Source: Mixophyes australis (taxonomy: Eukaryota > Chordata > Amphibia > Anura > Limnodynastidae). Taken from it: a stretch of 64,000 nt of DNA. Each line of letters opens with the position of its first letter. The first letter of the stretch is position 1. Positions 20,512 through 34,110 of the stretch are shown here, piece after piece. The notes below the pieces were generated by a model. It ran no database searches. It was not told where the DNA came from and was given only the letters and a program-made list of their open reading frames with translations. The stretch covers positions 158,899,724 through 158,963,723 of the forward strand of contig JAVHZZ010000006.1 in assembly GCA_036250195.1 (NCBI GenBank), written 5' to 3'. Made by a program: the position numbers and the translations under genes.

Positions 20512-22103
20512 CAGAGATGGATTAAGTGGGGGAGCTGGGGGCAGTAGTATTGGCTCCCCTCTTCAGGTATCCCCAAACCAGGTACTCTCAAGATGTGCGA
20601 GCAGGAGACAATGTTGTACCTGGTGGTTGGCCCATCAGGCGGGAACAGTTACTTTCTTTCAAGTAGCCGCGGATTTTATGATCTGTTCTTCCCTTCCCCC
20701 ATATGTGGCCTCCTCCTATCCCCGAAAGAGACAGATGTCACATGGGACATGCACCCTCCCAAGTGTGCAGAGCTGCAAGAGAGGTTCTTACACAGTGCGG
20801 CTTGAACAAAGTAATTGTGAGGGAAGGGATGGATGTGAGAGTCTTAATATAATGTTGGTGGGAGGTAGACTATTATTTAATGATGGAGTGTGGGTGGGGG
20901 CTAATTATTTAATTGGTGCTCTTTTATTTGTGGGGTCATGGTGGGGCTATTTAAATTATTACTGGGGCCTATTAATTTAAGGTGGGATGATGCTGGAACC
21001 TTTAAATATAATTCTGGGTGGTTTGGGGGCTACTAATGGAATGAGGGTCTGAATTTGGGAAGGAGAGCTATTTATTAAATGTGAATGTGAATTATTTAAT
21101 GTTGGGGATGGTTGTGGAAAGTAGGTACACTTATTAAATGTAAATGATATTAATTTATTGCCGGGGTGGGGATGTCTTACTGTAATGTGGGTGGGAGATG
21201 GGCTATTAATTTAATGGTGGAATGGAGGTAGGAGCTAATTATTTAATGGTGGGTGCTATTCATTTATTTGTGGGGTGATGATGGGGCTATTTAATTTGTT
21301 AGAGGCCTATTAAGGTGGGGTGATGGGACCTTTCATTTGTGCTTGGGTGTTTTGGGGCTATTATTTGAATGTGGGGTTGAGTTTGAGGAGGAGGGCTATT
21401 TATTAAATGTGAACATGAATTATTTAATGTTGAGGATGGTTGTGGGAAATAAGCATGTTTATTAAACATCAATGCTATTAATTTATTGCTGGTGTTGCTT
21501 GAATGGAGGGAAATAGGTTTATTTATTAAATGGGTATTCAATTAATTTAATATTGGGGCTTGTTTGGGGGAGGGAGGCCTATATTAAATGGGATTTTTAT
21601 TGATTTAATGTCAGGGTTGAAGGTTTATTTATTAAATGGGTATTCAATTAATTTAATGTTGGGGCTTGTTTGGGGGAGGGAGGCCTGTATTAAATGGGAT
21701 TTTTATTGATTTAATGTCAGGGTTGAAGCTTTCTATGTTTCATATGTCTGTCTTTTTGCCAAATAGATCCCCAACATTACAGGATCCTGACAAGTAGCAA
21801 CTGCGGTAAAGACAACAGCAGCCGCCAGTAGTGAAAATGGCAAGAACAGGAGAAAGCAGAACAGTCTGCCAACCATCCTGAATTTGGTGGGGGAGTCCCA
21901 AATAATGGTGACTTTCCTGCTTAGTCAGGATTTGGTCTGACAACAAGGATATTTGGGGGGTATGTCCCACTTCACACTGTACTGCTCGTTAAGGGAGAGA
22001 TGTGTGCACCTAACACTAGTGCACACAGTATTATATATGTATTTGTCTAAAATGATAGCCATATTACTCCATAGGGGACCCCCAGAGCCATAATCCAGGT
22101 CTG
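20512..22103 (+). mobile_element. 1.6-kb non-autonomous hAT-type element with degenerate array
   Basis: Ends CAGAGATGGATTAAG and (minus) CAGACCTGGATTATGG are imperfect inverted repeats. Flanks GTGTCAGG (20504-20511) and GTGTCATG (22104-22111) match at 7 of 8 bases, fitting a hAT target duplication. The interior 20820-21725 is a degenerate array of phrases such as GGGCTATTTATTAAATG and GAATTATTTAATGTTGGGG. Relatives occur on minus at about 37150-37860 and on plus at about 53510-53950. No coding capacity. Confidence 0.7.
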
Positions 22104-22312
22104 GTGTCATGGAGTGACAGTAAGTAGTATTTTAATAGGTGAGTGGGTGGGGTATTTAGTAAAGGGTAAGTGTGGTGGGTAGGGTAGTTTAGTACAGGTA
22201 GCAATACTTACCTCAGAGTCTGTAGACATTCTGGACTTCCCAGAATTAGAGAATAAATGCAGCTGGCGCTGTCACCTTAATGTGATGTGCCTATATGTGT
22301 ACTATATACTAA

Positions 22313-22444
22313 CAGCCGTAACTAGGACAGTGTGTCATGTATCACAGCTAAAGGTACCTACTATCGCCCCCACCAAAACATAGGGGGGGTAGGCACCAGT
22401 GCTCTCTGTCGCCCTGGGCACTGAAATGTATAATTACGGCTCTG
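22313..22444. mobile_element. 132-bp non-autonomous element, CAG.GCCGTAAC family
   Basis: Starts CAGCCGTAACTAGGA and ends TAATTACGGCTCTG, resembling the ends of the composite element at 36737-39107. No clear target duplication remains. Confidence 0.65.
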
Positions 22445-24269
22445 TGTTTAAGGTTCAGCATACAATTTATAGCATCTCGTTGTTTAAAGTTGCAATGTCC
22501 AATGCTGTTTGGGGGGACAAACTAGATATTCATCTATATAGGCAAGGAGGGGCAGCACAAAGAAGCCTAACAAAATTTTCAAATTAAAAATGTCCAAACT
22601 GATTTTTTTCAGACTTGGAGACACAAATATGTGTCATTTTCATTTTAATTTGGCGTAACATTAACAAATTAGTGATCAAATTCCCTTACATGATGTGGGT
22701 GGTCTCTGTCCAGCAAAGCGGAGATGTGACATGACCCCACTGCTGTGCGTGTATGGGGCTATGACAACATACATGCTGACAATGGGACATGACCGTACAG
22801 CCCTCCCACTGATACTTGTGGCATATGTCCTATGTCAGTTTCTTAGGTGATGAAGCATTTATCTTTATTTACCACTGAAAGGTACAACTTGGCAGTATGA
22901 AACTTTGACAAGTCATAACTATAGGGTGTATTATTTTCTGGAGTGTGTACCCAGCCGAAGAAGTAACACACTTTGAAGTGCCATTGAATGAGACGCTGCT
23001 AAACACATTAAATTTCCCATCAGATGCAAAATAATCTGCCTCTGATCTCTGCATTTATATCATGGAATCAATTCACAGCAAGAAAACATTACTTAAATAT
23101 TTATGATTTATTTATTTTTTGAGATGTGATTAACTATCTTTAATAAGACAATTTTAGGAGATTGCTGTCAGAAGTGTAAAGAGAATTAAATGTCTTAAAA
23201 CTGAGAGAACTTCCAGCGTCTGATAAGATATGGAGCCACTAAAGTAACACAACAGCTGAGAACCATAGGTTTCTTTCCTTGCATTACAACTTGTGGGTAC
23301 CACACAGTCTCAGTTCTGATATGCCATGAAAAATTAAAAATTGCTCATTAAGTACTGTTTCTTAAACATTATACAGACTAGGACATTTCATCCAATGTAT
23401 TATTTTGTTCTAGATGCTGACATACAGAATTTGCAGAAGTAACTATTAGCATATAATTATCAGGGCAAATAATGGCAATATTTTTTCAGTAGAACATATT
23501 TTTACAAAAACTTGTTTAATAACCATAGGCTTATTTATTACTATTCTCATTTAAATATGCACATATTTAAGTTGAAAGCTCTATTTTATTGAATACATTG
23601 ATGCACCCAAGGTAAGTATGTGAAAACCAAATTACTCTTTTTACTGCACATCAAATAGGTCATTCCTTTCCAGCAGAACAGAATTCTGGGAAATAATAGG
23701 AGTGGCTTATTTGCATAATGTAAATGTGGAGCAACTTATATTTCTTTAACTCTTCTCACTGTTTCTGTGTTATGCATATCAATAAATGATTATGTTTGTC
23801 AACGGTTTCTGTTAGTTAACATTATCCAGAACATTTGATTGATCCATTAAATTAAATATATACCTAAACCATCATCTCAGCAAGACTACCTAGGTAAAGA
23901 CTTTGATACCGACTAGTTCTGATCAATTGATAACATAATTACAAGGAATAACAATTGTTTATTAGCTGCCAGATACAAGTCAAGACAAAAGTGTACTGTA
24001 GCATTTACAGTGCTATATTAATTTGATACTCACTTATTTGTAACTGAAGCTCCACTGCAGTTAAGCATTGCTTTATAAATTAACATTTTGTAGTGCGTGT
24101 GTTCAAAAATGTTTGTGGGCAAGTACATATATCACTGTTGGAAAGTACATGTAAGGGGGAAAACAATTCAAAAACACATTTATTTGCAGAATTCTCTCTT
24201 TTTCTTGAAGAAATAATAATAATTCAGTCATGTACTTCTTAACATGCAATACAATACATTACTCTCAAC
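22445..24269. other. no recognisable gene
   Basis: AT-rich, apparently single-copy sequence without a protein-like frame or a repeat boundary I can defend. Confidence 0.5.
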
Positions 24270-24277
24270 TGTCATGA

Positions 24278-25660
24278 ACACGCTCCCAGCATTCGTGACT
24301 TTGGGCTGTTTGCTATATGAGGTTACACATGATTCCAGCTCGCAGTCTCTCTACCAATCACACAGGTTACAGACACACACACACTTCAGATTTGCCACCA
24401 CCTATTGAATATGGGCAATAAGACTCCAATATACTGTTCCACACTGGCACACAAGGCTTTTGGCTACCCACAGGTTAGCAAGGCCCACACCAGCAATCAA
24501 AGGGTTAACTCTTCACACCTCCAGACTGTTACACAAATGTAAATGCAAGCACACACTAGGCTTGTTAGTCAAATGTATCAGCAAATCACACACCAGCATT
24601 CAAAGGGTTAACTTGGTCAAGCTATATTCTTCTTAACATGCTAAAGGATTAGTTAGAGTATTAAGGACACCACTTACTAAATTTATAGATTTAATGTACA
24701 AAGGTACAGGGCATTCAAATATAAAAAAACAAACAAAAAATAATTAATAAACAATTGACATAACATACACAAGCAAAGCAGTTTAAAATAAAATAGGTCA
24801 CATTCAGAGTATAACTTGCATGAGTTGTATAATTTGTGCCATGGGAAATTCCCTATGAAGATGGACAGCTTATCAATGTGGATTGATATTCCCAAAATAT
24901 TGACAATTTGCCCATCCCCAACACAGGTTTTTTAAGCAAAATGAAATGGGACAGTCGTCAAAGGGACAGTGTTAATGCTAATAGGGGCAGGGATGTCTCC
25001 TGGGTGTCACTATAGTTTGCTCACAAACATTCCCAAAGTTTTGACCTTTGGGTAATTCTTCACAGATATATCCCAGAGACATAACACCCACTTCAATAAG
25101 CCGGTCATAATCTCCCGCACATTTAAATACAAAATATGATGGAATTATGACAATGTGACATACCTTTCCCAAAGATATGTGATTATAGCTGTTCCCGGAT
25201 ACTGCCAGTACCTGTCATTCACAAGCCTGGTGTGATATCTGCTCCACAGTATGAATTGGCGCCCAGATTTCCCAAAATATGAACTATGAAGACATTTTCC
25301 TTTGAAGCTCATATTTCTATATACTTGAATAGGCCCTGAAATGATGCCTTTGGCTGCAAGGATGTCCAGCTGTGACCAGCCCCACAAAGTCTTTTCAGGT
25401 GTCCAAAAACTAACTTGTGTCAGTGTATAGCTCATCGCAGGGGCCCTTTGAAGCTGCTACAAGTGATACTGCTATCTTCTAACACCGGGAAGTGCAGAGC
25501 CACCGAATATACACACAACAGACTCTCTGGCTTCAAATTTTACACTTTAGTAGCTCAACTTATAAATGGATTCATGCGATATACCATATTTATACTGCAG
25601 TTATGATTTAAGCCTTATTCCCCACAATTATGTGATGGGTTAACCCTTATAAACAACTGT
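24278..25660. mobile_element. probable interspersed repeat, possibly an LTR
   Basis: TGTCATGAACACGCTCCCAG at 24278 reads like an LTR start, and the text that follows (AACCAGC..CAAAGGGTTAAC repeated twice) looks repeat-like. The phrase ATTCCCCACAATTATGTGAT at about 25617-25636 recurs at 45662-45681, so at least that end is repetitive. Class and exact limits are unresolved. Confidence 0.35.
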
Positions 25661-26429
25661 AAGTTCTCTATGTTCACAAGACCAGCCACCATTAATGCTT
25701 GCATTAACTTTAAATATGATTTTGATGGCACTATACAATGTTTATTTTTATTTAAGATTTTTATTTAACTATTTTGTCCTTAAAAAAGTAATTTTTTATT
25801 TTATGTAGATGTTTAATGATCATTCTCTATTCTCTTCAGATATTTGAATGTGATGTACTGATATTGTCAGATTCCGTAAAACAACAGCTTTACATGTGTT
25901 CTATAAAGTGACATTTTATTATGGAATCAATTAGGATATGTACCATCAAAGTTTTCTATAATAGTCCAGAGAAAATCTAAGCATTTGGTAACTACTCCTC
26001 TGCTGTCTTACGTTACACAATCTCCTGTCTCTCTTTGTCTTTCCGTTTGCTTGGCCAGCCTTCTCTTGCTCCTAATTTTATGCTGCTCCTCTTTTATTCC
26101 TCTTCTCCTGCACTTCCTCATCTTAAATTATTTCTTTGTATGTGCTATGTATAGAGCTATGGTCTGTTTAACATACCCCAGGGTTCGCAGATTGTGACTG
26201 GAATGGACTGAAGGAGAGGATAAAAGTAATAGGGTGATGCACAGAGCATAGAGCTTGACAAGAAGGGAAATCTGGGACTGAGAAGGAAAACTAAGTCGAC
26301 AGGGGTGAGTCACAAGGAGACCCAAGCAGAGTGAGAAGATATTTTCAAAGGAATCAAACCAAAAGAGGGATGAGCTATGATGGACATTGTGATTTTGAGT
26401 AGCGTACATCGTTTCAGCGCTATCATTGG
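25661..26429. other. no recognisable gene
   Basis: Pyrimidine-rich stretch at 26000-26110; otherwise nothing recognised. Confidence 0.45.
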
Positions 26430-27705
26430 GCAGCTGCCTAGGTTGCCAGGCAATGGAGGAATGAAACATTGTTAGTCAGGTGGCCAGAACGATGCGGGTG
26501 GTGTGATTGCCCACTCGCAATCGCAAAAGCGGTGCTACCACAAGGCAGCATCTCCTCTCTGCATTCCTCCGCTGCCTGGCTCCTAACAGCATCATGATGT
26601 CACAACACTGTCAGTGGAGAGGAGCCGAGAAGCAAAGAAGAAAGCAGAAAGAAGAAGCAATAAGCAGAGATGCAAACAACAAGAGAAGAGAAGAAAAGGT
26701 AAATCAGAAAAAGACGGAGGGAGAGTGGGCTGGAGAAATTGGGGGCAGAGAGGGCTAATGAAAATGGGGGGCCGAGGGTCTACAGAAAATGTGGAGAGTG
26801 GGGCTGGAGAAAATGTGGAGAGAGGGGGCTAGAAAAAAATCGGGGGAGAGGAGTCTGGTGAAAATGGGCAGGGGGAGAGGGTCTACAGAAAATGGTGAAA
26901 GAGAGGGCTGGAGAAAATGGGGGTAGAGGTACATTCAGAAATCTCCATGAGTTATTTACTATTATTTTAAAAGAACTTCAGGTTTGAGCAGCTATTTATT
27001 TTATTAGTATTTGCATCTGCAGAATACATTAACGCATGTACAAATATAATCTATCAGACATACATACAGCATTAAGCTGTATTATTAAAATCTTGTGAGC
27101 AAGAGGGCATGTGAGAAAAAAGCTGTTTGGCAGGGGGCATGTTTGAAAAAAGTTGGTGGGCAGGGGGGCCAATTGAGAGGCCATTTGAGAGAAAAAAATG
27201 TTGGGGAGAGGGGCATATGAGACAAAAGCTGGTGGGCAGGAGGACGTGTGTGTGTGTTAAAAGCAGGCTAGGCCAGCAAGGGCAGGGGTGCATATGAAAG
27301 AAAAGCTAGTGGGCAGGCATGCATTTGAGAAAAGCTGATGTAATAGAAGTGGCATGTGTGACCAAATCTGATGGGTACGGGTGACATGTATGAGAAAAGC
27401 TGGTGGGCAGTGGGGGACATGTCAGTGTGTAACAGGTAAGTTACATATTTTTTGCTTTGCTCTGAAAGCTAACATTTGGAGCCTCACCTCTAAAAATCCT
27501 GCATTTGTGCCTGGCAAGCAGTGAAGCATGGACAGTATTCTGAGTCAGACATCAGTATATCTGGACATCAGTGCATCTGGACTGTAGGTTTACCAGTCAG
27601 GTAAGAATTACTGTTCTATTTTACAAATGTCAAGTGTGAGGGGCTAGGAGGTGAGAATTGGGTGGAGGAGGGGCAGTAGTATGAGGATTTGCCTAGGGTG
27701 CCAAG
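26430..27705. repeat. repeat with two purine-rich degenerate arrays
   Basis: 26690-26935 is a degenerate array of GAGAGGGGGCTGGAGAAAAT-like units. 27090-27420 is a second array of about 35 bp based on GAGAAAAAAGCTGGTGGGCA. GCTGCCTAGGTTGCCAGG at the left and GCCTAGGGTGCCAAG at the right may be the two ends of one non-autonomous element. Open frames here reflect the arrays. Confidence 0.5.
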
Positions 27706-29860
27706 AAACCTTGCACTGTACCTGATCATACAGTAGTGTATAAATCCATCAGAGACAGATAAATAGAATGGTAACATGTCAGCAATGCAAAGTGCTTTAA
27801 ACTGAACTGTGAGATCCAGTATAATATACAACTGTGAACTGATCAATAAAAATATACTATATTGTAAATAGTCAACAGGACTTTCAGAGTGAAGTACTAT
27901 TTTGTCAATATATTGTACATCAGCCTGTCTTATGAATGAATGCTTGGACACTTTGAACTGTCATAAAAAATATTTCAGTGAAACACCATTCAATGAGAGA
28001 ACCTGTCAATTTAATCATACTGACACATATGAATAAAACTACTCCTAGGATGCAGTAAGGACAGTGACGTCACAGAGGAAGCTCTGGGACTCTGAGGTTC
28101 AGTAACTGTTATTTTCTTATTGAACTGCTGTCACCAATCTTAGAACTTGACTTTCTGCTGCTCCCTGAGTGTTCTATCATAGTATAGCAACATCAGATGT
28201 ACCTGATCACAGACTAAACATAAATAAGTGATAATAAAAATAATAAAATAATAATAAAATAATACTGTCATAGGTGAAAATTGTTACATTTTTTAAACAA
28301 ACAAACAAAAAGACTGGACTAGGACCAATTTTTGACAATAAATGCTCAAAGGATTTGGCTGCTGCGTCACACCAACCACAAACCAATAGTAAAACGGGCA
28401 AGTACCTATGTTCACACTAAATGAACTTGCACACTTAGGAGCAATTTGTGATAACAACTGCCTGCAATGCTAGAAGAATATACGTGCACCACCCTATATA
28501 TGGTACCAAAATGTGGAACGCTATCTATCTATATAATATCTTACTATTTAAAAAGGAACATCAAAGCGTAAGGTACATTATTGGTTAGCTGCATTCCTTT
28601 TTGTCCAACTTTTTCTTAGCAAAGATAGTCTCTTTATAGTAATTTATTGGAGTATTGTAAGTATCTATTCATTTTTAACATAATTAAAAATGAGTCACAA
28701 TTATTTATTTATAATCACTATATTATCATAACAATATTTATTAGCAAATAGATAGATGAATAGCTTTAAAGTTATATAATTATTGCAAATCTTAACTTAT
28801 TGATGGGTTTATAGATGAACTAGCGTGATGTTATGGTAATTTATTGATGTGCATTATTGAAGATAAGTTATTTTTAATTCATTTACAATACCCTTTTCAA
28901 CTGAGGTTCTAAATCCCGTAGCCATTTAATAAAACGTAATAGTATTTAGTCCATATTCTAATTTCCTGAGTCACCATTATTGTCTGTGCATTATTTGTTA
29001 GGAACACGGTCATCACACTTTCATGAGCTTACTACTGCTTTCCCTATCACAGAACCCCAGCAGCAACTGAACATGAAACGCACATTAATTACTACATAAA
29101 ATAATACACAAGGAAATGCATGAACAATGCTTCATCCAAAAACCTCCACTGGCATAAACAATTATGCTTTTACTATAATTTTTAACACTAAATGCATGTA
29201 AATAGGTACTGAAAGACATTGGCTCAAATTACCTCATATCCACTTGAACGGGGAGCTTTGTTTTTTGACCATTGTTTGCTCTATATAATCTTAATTAGAA
29301 AAATGCCAAGGGGTAACCAACCTAAATCCTATTAGTCTTTTATTACCTCATTCTGCACATATCCCTGCGTCTGTAGACAAGTGTGTATAACCTTAAGGAT
29401 GGTTACTTCATTGGCATTAAAACACATGCTTTTACAGGATTTTTAACGCCGGTGTAAAAGTGTTATTCTAGAGGTATGGGGTTCCAATATCCTTAATAGG
29501 CTGGCAAATGTATGGATGACCATTAAATAATGTAATTTATGACCATTATCATCAACCAACTCCTTGCAAAGGTAATTCTGATTTATCCTAAGAAATATAG
29601 TTCTTATTTTCCTTTAAATCCACAGGATCAATATTCATATAATAACTTGTGCTTATATCTTCAAGAAAAACTGCACACATGATGTAGCTTCATTTAAAAT
29701 GTGTTGTATTATTAATTAACATTCTAATTGTAAAACTGTTGTTTATATTATAAAACAGTAGACAGTGTAACAATATTTTATATAAACTCAACAGATTTCA
29801 TTTACTCATCTAACATAGGTGGTATAGCATAGATTTTCATACAATACATTACATGCATTA
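27706..29860. other. no recognisable gene
   Basis: AT-rich sequence with short ATA and CAAA runs near 28230-28310. No protein-like frame or repeat family recognised. Confidence 0.5.
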
Positions 29861-29926
29861 CCTGTTCTATAAATTGTGTGTGTGTTCTATAAATTGTGTG
29901 TGTGTTCTATAAATTGTGTGTGTGTA
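29861..29926. repeat. 20-bp unit repeated three times
   Basis: TTCTATAAATTGTGTGTGTG occurs three times head to tail. Confidence 0.9.
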
Positions 29927-30439
29927 ACTATTGTGTAGTGTATCAGAAAGTGTATGGCTATGGGTGTATGAGCTTCACCTATTGTCTAAAGGTGTGTCAC
30001 TGTATTTTGTGGGTGGGGAGAGGGAGGAGGATGTGGGAGGGGGGGCAGGGAGACACACAGGCTAGACTCCATTTTAAGCACGCAAACACAAATGCTACAA
30101 TTTAAAATCCACATATACTGACCAAAACTTAATCTAACATTTGAAACCAACACAAACTCCAAATAACTTTGCCATGAACTCCATTTTATCTAAACTCAGA
30201 CAATTCCATTCAAATAACACAACAAACCAACACAAAACTATATATATCCAGATTCATCCAACAAGCAAACAGCTAAAAACCAACACAGGCTATGCATAAC
30301 TTTACCATAAAACCATTCTTACACATCCCTATCAATGTAACACAAAACTATGTAACATATTACACACAGTCACATATTAATCTTCAATCTCCATCAAACT
30401 ACAACATAATCCTAATTCACTGTGTCTCATAAATCGAAT

Positions 30440-32667
30440 GTACATCACAGTCCCACAAATGCATAGCACTACAGGAGCTAAGACATTGTCAGCCATCATA
30501 TCACTATATACAGCACAGTCCCACAAATGCATAGCACTACAGGAGCTACGACATTGTCAGCCATCGTACCACTATATAGAGCACAGTCCCACAAATGCAT
30601 AGCACGACAGGAGCTAAGACATTGTCAGCCATCGCACCACTATGTACAGCACAGTCCCACAAATGCATAGCACGACAGGAGCTAAGACATTGTCAGCCAT
30701 TGTACCACTATGTACAGCACAGTCCCACAAATGCATAGCACTACAGGAGCTAATACATTGTCAGTTATCGTACCACTATGTACAGCACGGTCAAACAAAT
30801 GCATAGCACGACAGGAGCTAAGACATTGTCAGCCATCGTACCACTATATACAGCACAGTCCCACAAATGCATAGCACTACAGGAGCTAAGACATTGTCAG
30901 CCATCGTACCACTATATACAGCACAGTCCCACAAATGCATAGCACTACAGGAGCTAAGACATTGTCAGCCATCGTACAACTATGTACAGCACATCCCCAC
31001 AAATGCATAGTACTACAGAAGCTAAGACATTGTCAGCCATCGTACCACTATATAGAGCACAGTCCCACAAATGCATAGCACTACAGGAGCTAATACATTG
31101 TCAGTTATCGTACCACTATATAGAGCACAGTCCCACAAATGCATAGTACTACAGGAGCTAAGACATTGTCAGCCATCGTACCACTATGTACAGCACATCC
31201 CCACAAATGCATAGTACTACAGGAGCTAAGACATTGTCAGCCATCGTACCACTATATACAGCACAGTCCCACAAATGCATAGTACTACAGGAGCTAAGAC
31301 ATTGTCAGCCATCGTACCACTATGTACAGCACATCCCCACAAATGCATAGTACTACAGGAGCTAAGACATTGTCAGCCATCATATCACTATATACAGCAC
31401 AGTCCCACAAATGCATAGCACTACAGGAGCTAAGACATTGTCAGCCATCGTACCACTATGTACAGCACATCCCCACAAATGCATAGTACTACAGGAGCTA
31501 AGACATTGTCAGCCATCGTACCACTATATAGAGCACAGTCCCACAAATGCATAGCACTACAGGAGCTAATACATTGTCAGTTATCGTACCACTATGTACA
31601 GCACAGTCCCACAAATGCATAGTACTACAGGAGCTAATACATTGTCAGCCATCGTACCACTATATAGAGCACAGTCCCACAAATGCATAGCACTACAGGA
31701 GCTAAGACATTGTCAGCCATCGTACCACTATGTACAGCACAGTCCCACAAATGCATAGTACTACAGGAGCTAATACATTGTCAGTTATCGTACCACTATA
31801 TAGAGCACAGTCCCACATATGCATAGTACTACAGGAGCTAAGACATTGTCAGCCATCGTACCACTATATACAGCACAGTCCCACAAATGCATAGCACTAC
31901 AGGAGCTAAGACATTGTCAGCCATCGTACCACTATGTACAGCACATCCCCACAAATGCATAGTACTACAGGAGCTAAGACATTGTCAGCCATCGTACCAC
32001 TATATAGAGCACAGTCCCACAAATGCATAGTACTACAGGAGCTAATACATTGTCAGTTATCGTACCACTATGTACAGCACAGTCCCACAAATGCATAGCA
32101 CGACAGGAGCTAAGACATTGTCAGCCATCGTACCACTATATACAGCACAGTCCCACAAATGCATAGCACTACAGGAGCTAAGACATTGTCAGTTATCGTA
32201 CCACTATGTACAGCACAGTCCCACAAATGCATAGCACTACAGGAGCTAATACATTGTCAGTTATCGTACCACTATGTACAGCACAGTCCCACAAATGCAT
32301 AGCACGACAGGAGCTAAGACATTGTCAGCCATCGTACCACTATGTACAGCACAGTCCCACAAATGCATAGCACGACAGGAGCTAATACATTGTCAGCCAT
32401 CGTACCACTATGTACAGCACATCCCCACAAATGCATAGTACTACAGGAGCTAATACATTGTCAGCCATCGTACAACTATGTACAGCAAATCCCCACAAAT
32501 GCATAGCACTACAGGAGCTAAGACATTGTCAGCCATCGTACAACTATGTACAGCACATCCCCACAAATGCATAGTACTACAGGAGCTAATACATTGTCAG
32601 CCATCGTACCACTATATACAGCACAGTCCCACAAATGCATAGTACTACAGGAGCTAATACATTGTCA
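30440..32667. repeat. 68-bp satellite, left block (about 33 units)
   Basis: Units contain CAGTCCCACAAATGCATAGC, ACTACAGGAGCTAAGACATT and GTCAGCCATCGTACCACTAT. Starts at 30448, 30516 and 30584 give a 68-bp period. Recurrent variants are CAGTTATCG for CAGCCATCG, AATACATT for AAGACATT, AGTACT for AGCACT, and ACATCCCC for ACAGTCCC, mixed along the array. The array continues at 35075 after the hAT insertion. Confidence 0.95.
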
Positions 32668-33079
32668 GTTATCGTTAGAGATGGTCACTGACCCCCGTGT
32701 TTTGGTTTTGGATTCGGTTTTGGAGCTGGATTACCGTCGTGTTTTGGTTTTGGTTTTGGTTTTGCAAAACCGCCATTGCGTGTTTTGGTTTTGGTTTTGT
32801 TTGGTTTTGTTTTGCAATTTTGTTGGAAAATACATGTTTTTGTGCCTAAAATAACCAAATTTAGTGCTCCAACTGTTTTAGAGATAAGTAATCTAATTGT
32901 TGAGGTAATAAATCATCCAAAAAAACTGTTTAATTCTTCGTTGGTAGGCCTTCATTTATTCTACACACAAAACAGATTGTCTTCCTCTCCATCTATGCAT
33001 ATTGGCAATGCAGCCATCGTCTTTGGATGTATATTACACCCTACACTCATAGTTAAATATGTAAAGAAATGGAAAAAGA

Positions 33080-33490
33080 CAGTTTGCTTTCTGTCTCTAT
33101 GGGTCCCCCTCCACTTTTTTAAAAAAACAAAAAATTCAGCCATTATAGACTGTACAATATTGACATGGAGAAAGCCAGTTTGGTTTCTGTCTCTCTAGGC
33201 CCCCCTCCACTTGTATAAAATACAAAAAAATCCAGCCGTTATAGACTGTACAATATTAATTGACATGGAGAAAGCCAGTTTGGTTTCTGTCTCTCTAGGC
33301 CCCCCTCCACTTGTCTAAAATACTAATAAATTCAGCCGTTATATACTGTACAATATAAATTGAAATGGACAAAGGCAGTTTGGTATCTGTCTGCATCAGA
33401 TCCTCTCTCCACTAGGAGTAAAATAGAAAACTATTCAGCCGTTATATAATCTAGAATATAAATAGAAATTGAGAAAGGCAATTTGGTATC
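33080..33490 (-). repeat. about 100-bp array in the 3' part of the second hAT
   Basis: CAGTTTGGTTTCTGTCTCTC or close variants recur at 33080, 33176, 33276, 33376 and 33479, joined by TTCAGCCGTTATA.ACTGTACAATAT. It is unrelated in sequence to the 79-bp array of the first copy but in the same position. Confidence 0.85.
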
Positions 33491-34091
33491 TGTCTGCATC
33501 ATAATCATCATCATCATTAGCGCCCTCGTCGCCTACATAAATCTCCCCCTCATCCTCTTCTAATTCCAAAGTGGCATCCTCAATTTGGGTATCACCGGCT
33601 ACACTCGGGCTATTAAGGCACACATCAGCAGAATGCTCACGATTAGACATCTCACTGTTGGATGGACTCTCCACAGGGATTGTTGTCATTTGTGAATCAG
33701 AGCAAATATTCTCCTGTAATGCCTCACTGTTATCTTGCAGCTCGGCTTTGACGCGTAACAGTAGTTGTGCACCAATTGTAGGCTGGGTAACTTTTTGGGA
33801 TCTGCCACTAATACCCAAAGGTGAAGGCCTCATTCTCTCTTTGCCACTGCGTGTGTAGAATGGCATGCTTGCAATTTTTTTTTTATCGTCACTTAACTTT
33901 TGCTCAGTTACACTTCTTTTTCGCTTCAATACATTAAATTTTTTTTTGGTTTTTGTTTTTTGCACTAATTTGGAAACACTCTGTTGTTTGACATCGCCTT
34001 GGCCAGATGACGTACTGGGAACACTAACATCAGGACTGGTGACAGAACCTGGTTGCTCATTCAGATCATATGTGGACTGCTTTGAATCCAT
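33435..34091 (-). CDS. truncated hAT transposase: N-terminal region only
   Basis: A 218-codon frame starting at the ATG at 34091. It parallels the full transposase N-terminus: PSTSS motif, Lys-rich segment, MPFYTRSGKERMRPSP (counterpart MPFTTRSGKERLRPWP), then an acidic stretch. It stops being homologous just before the BED finger. The last residues are read from the 3' tandem array. There is no zinc finger, DDE core or dimerisation region, so it cannot transpose. The frame is open throughout, which could be chance retention, recent deletion, or use as a short regulatory protein. I cannot distinguish these. Confidence 0.75.
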   Translation of the reverse strand: MDSKQSTYDLNEQPGSVTSPDVSVPSTSSGQGDVKQQSVSKLVQKTKTKKKFNVLKRKRSVTEQKLSDDKKKIASMPFYTRSGKERMRPSPLGISGRSQKVTQPTIGAQLLLRVKAELQDNSEALQENICSDSQMTTIPVESPSNSEMSNREHSADVCLNSPSVAGDTQIEDATLELEEDEGEIYVGDEGANDDDDYDADRYQIAFLNFYLYSRLYNG

Positions 34092-34110
34092 TCTGAGCGC
34101 AAACCACTGG

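Noticed and set aside
28207..28401. Small open frames in 27.7-29.9 kb as genes
   Set aside because: All are short, AT-biased, without motifs, and no more frequent than expected by chance.
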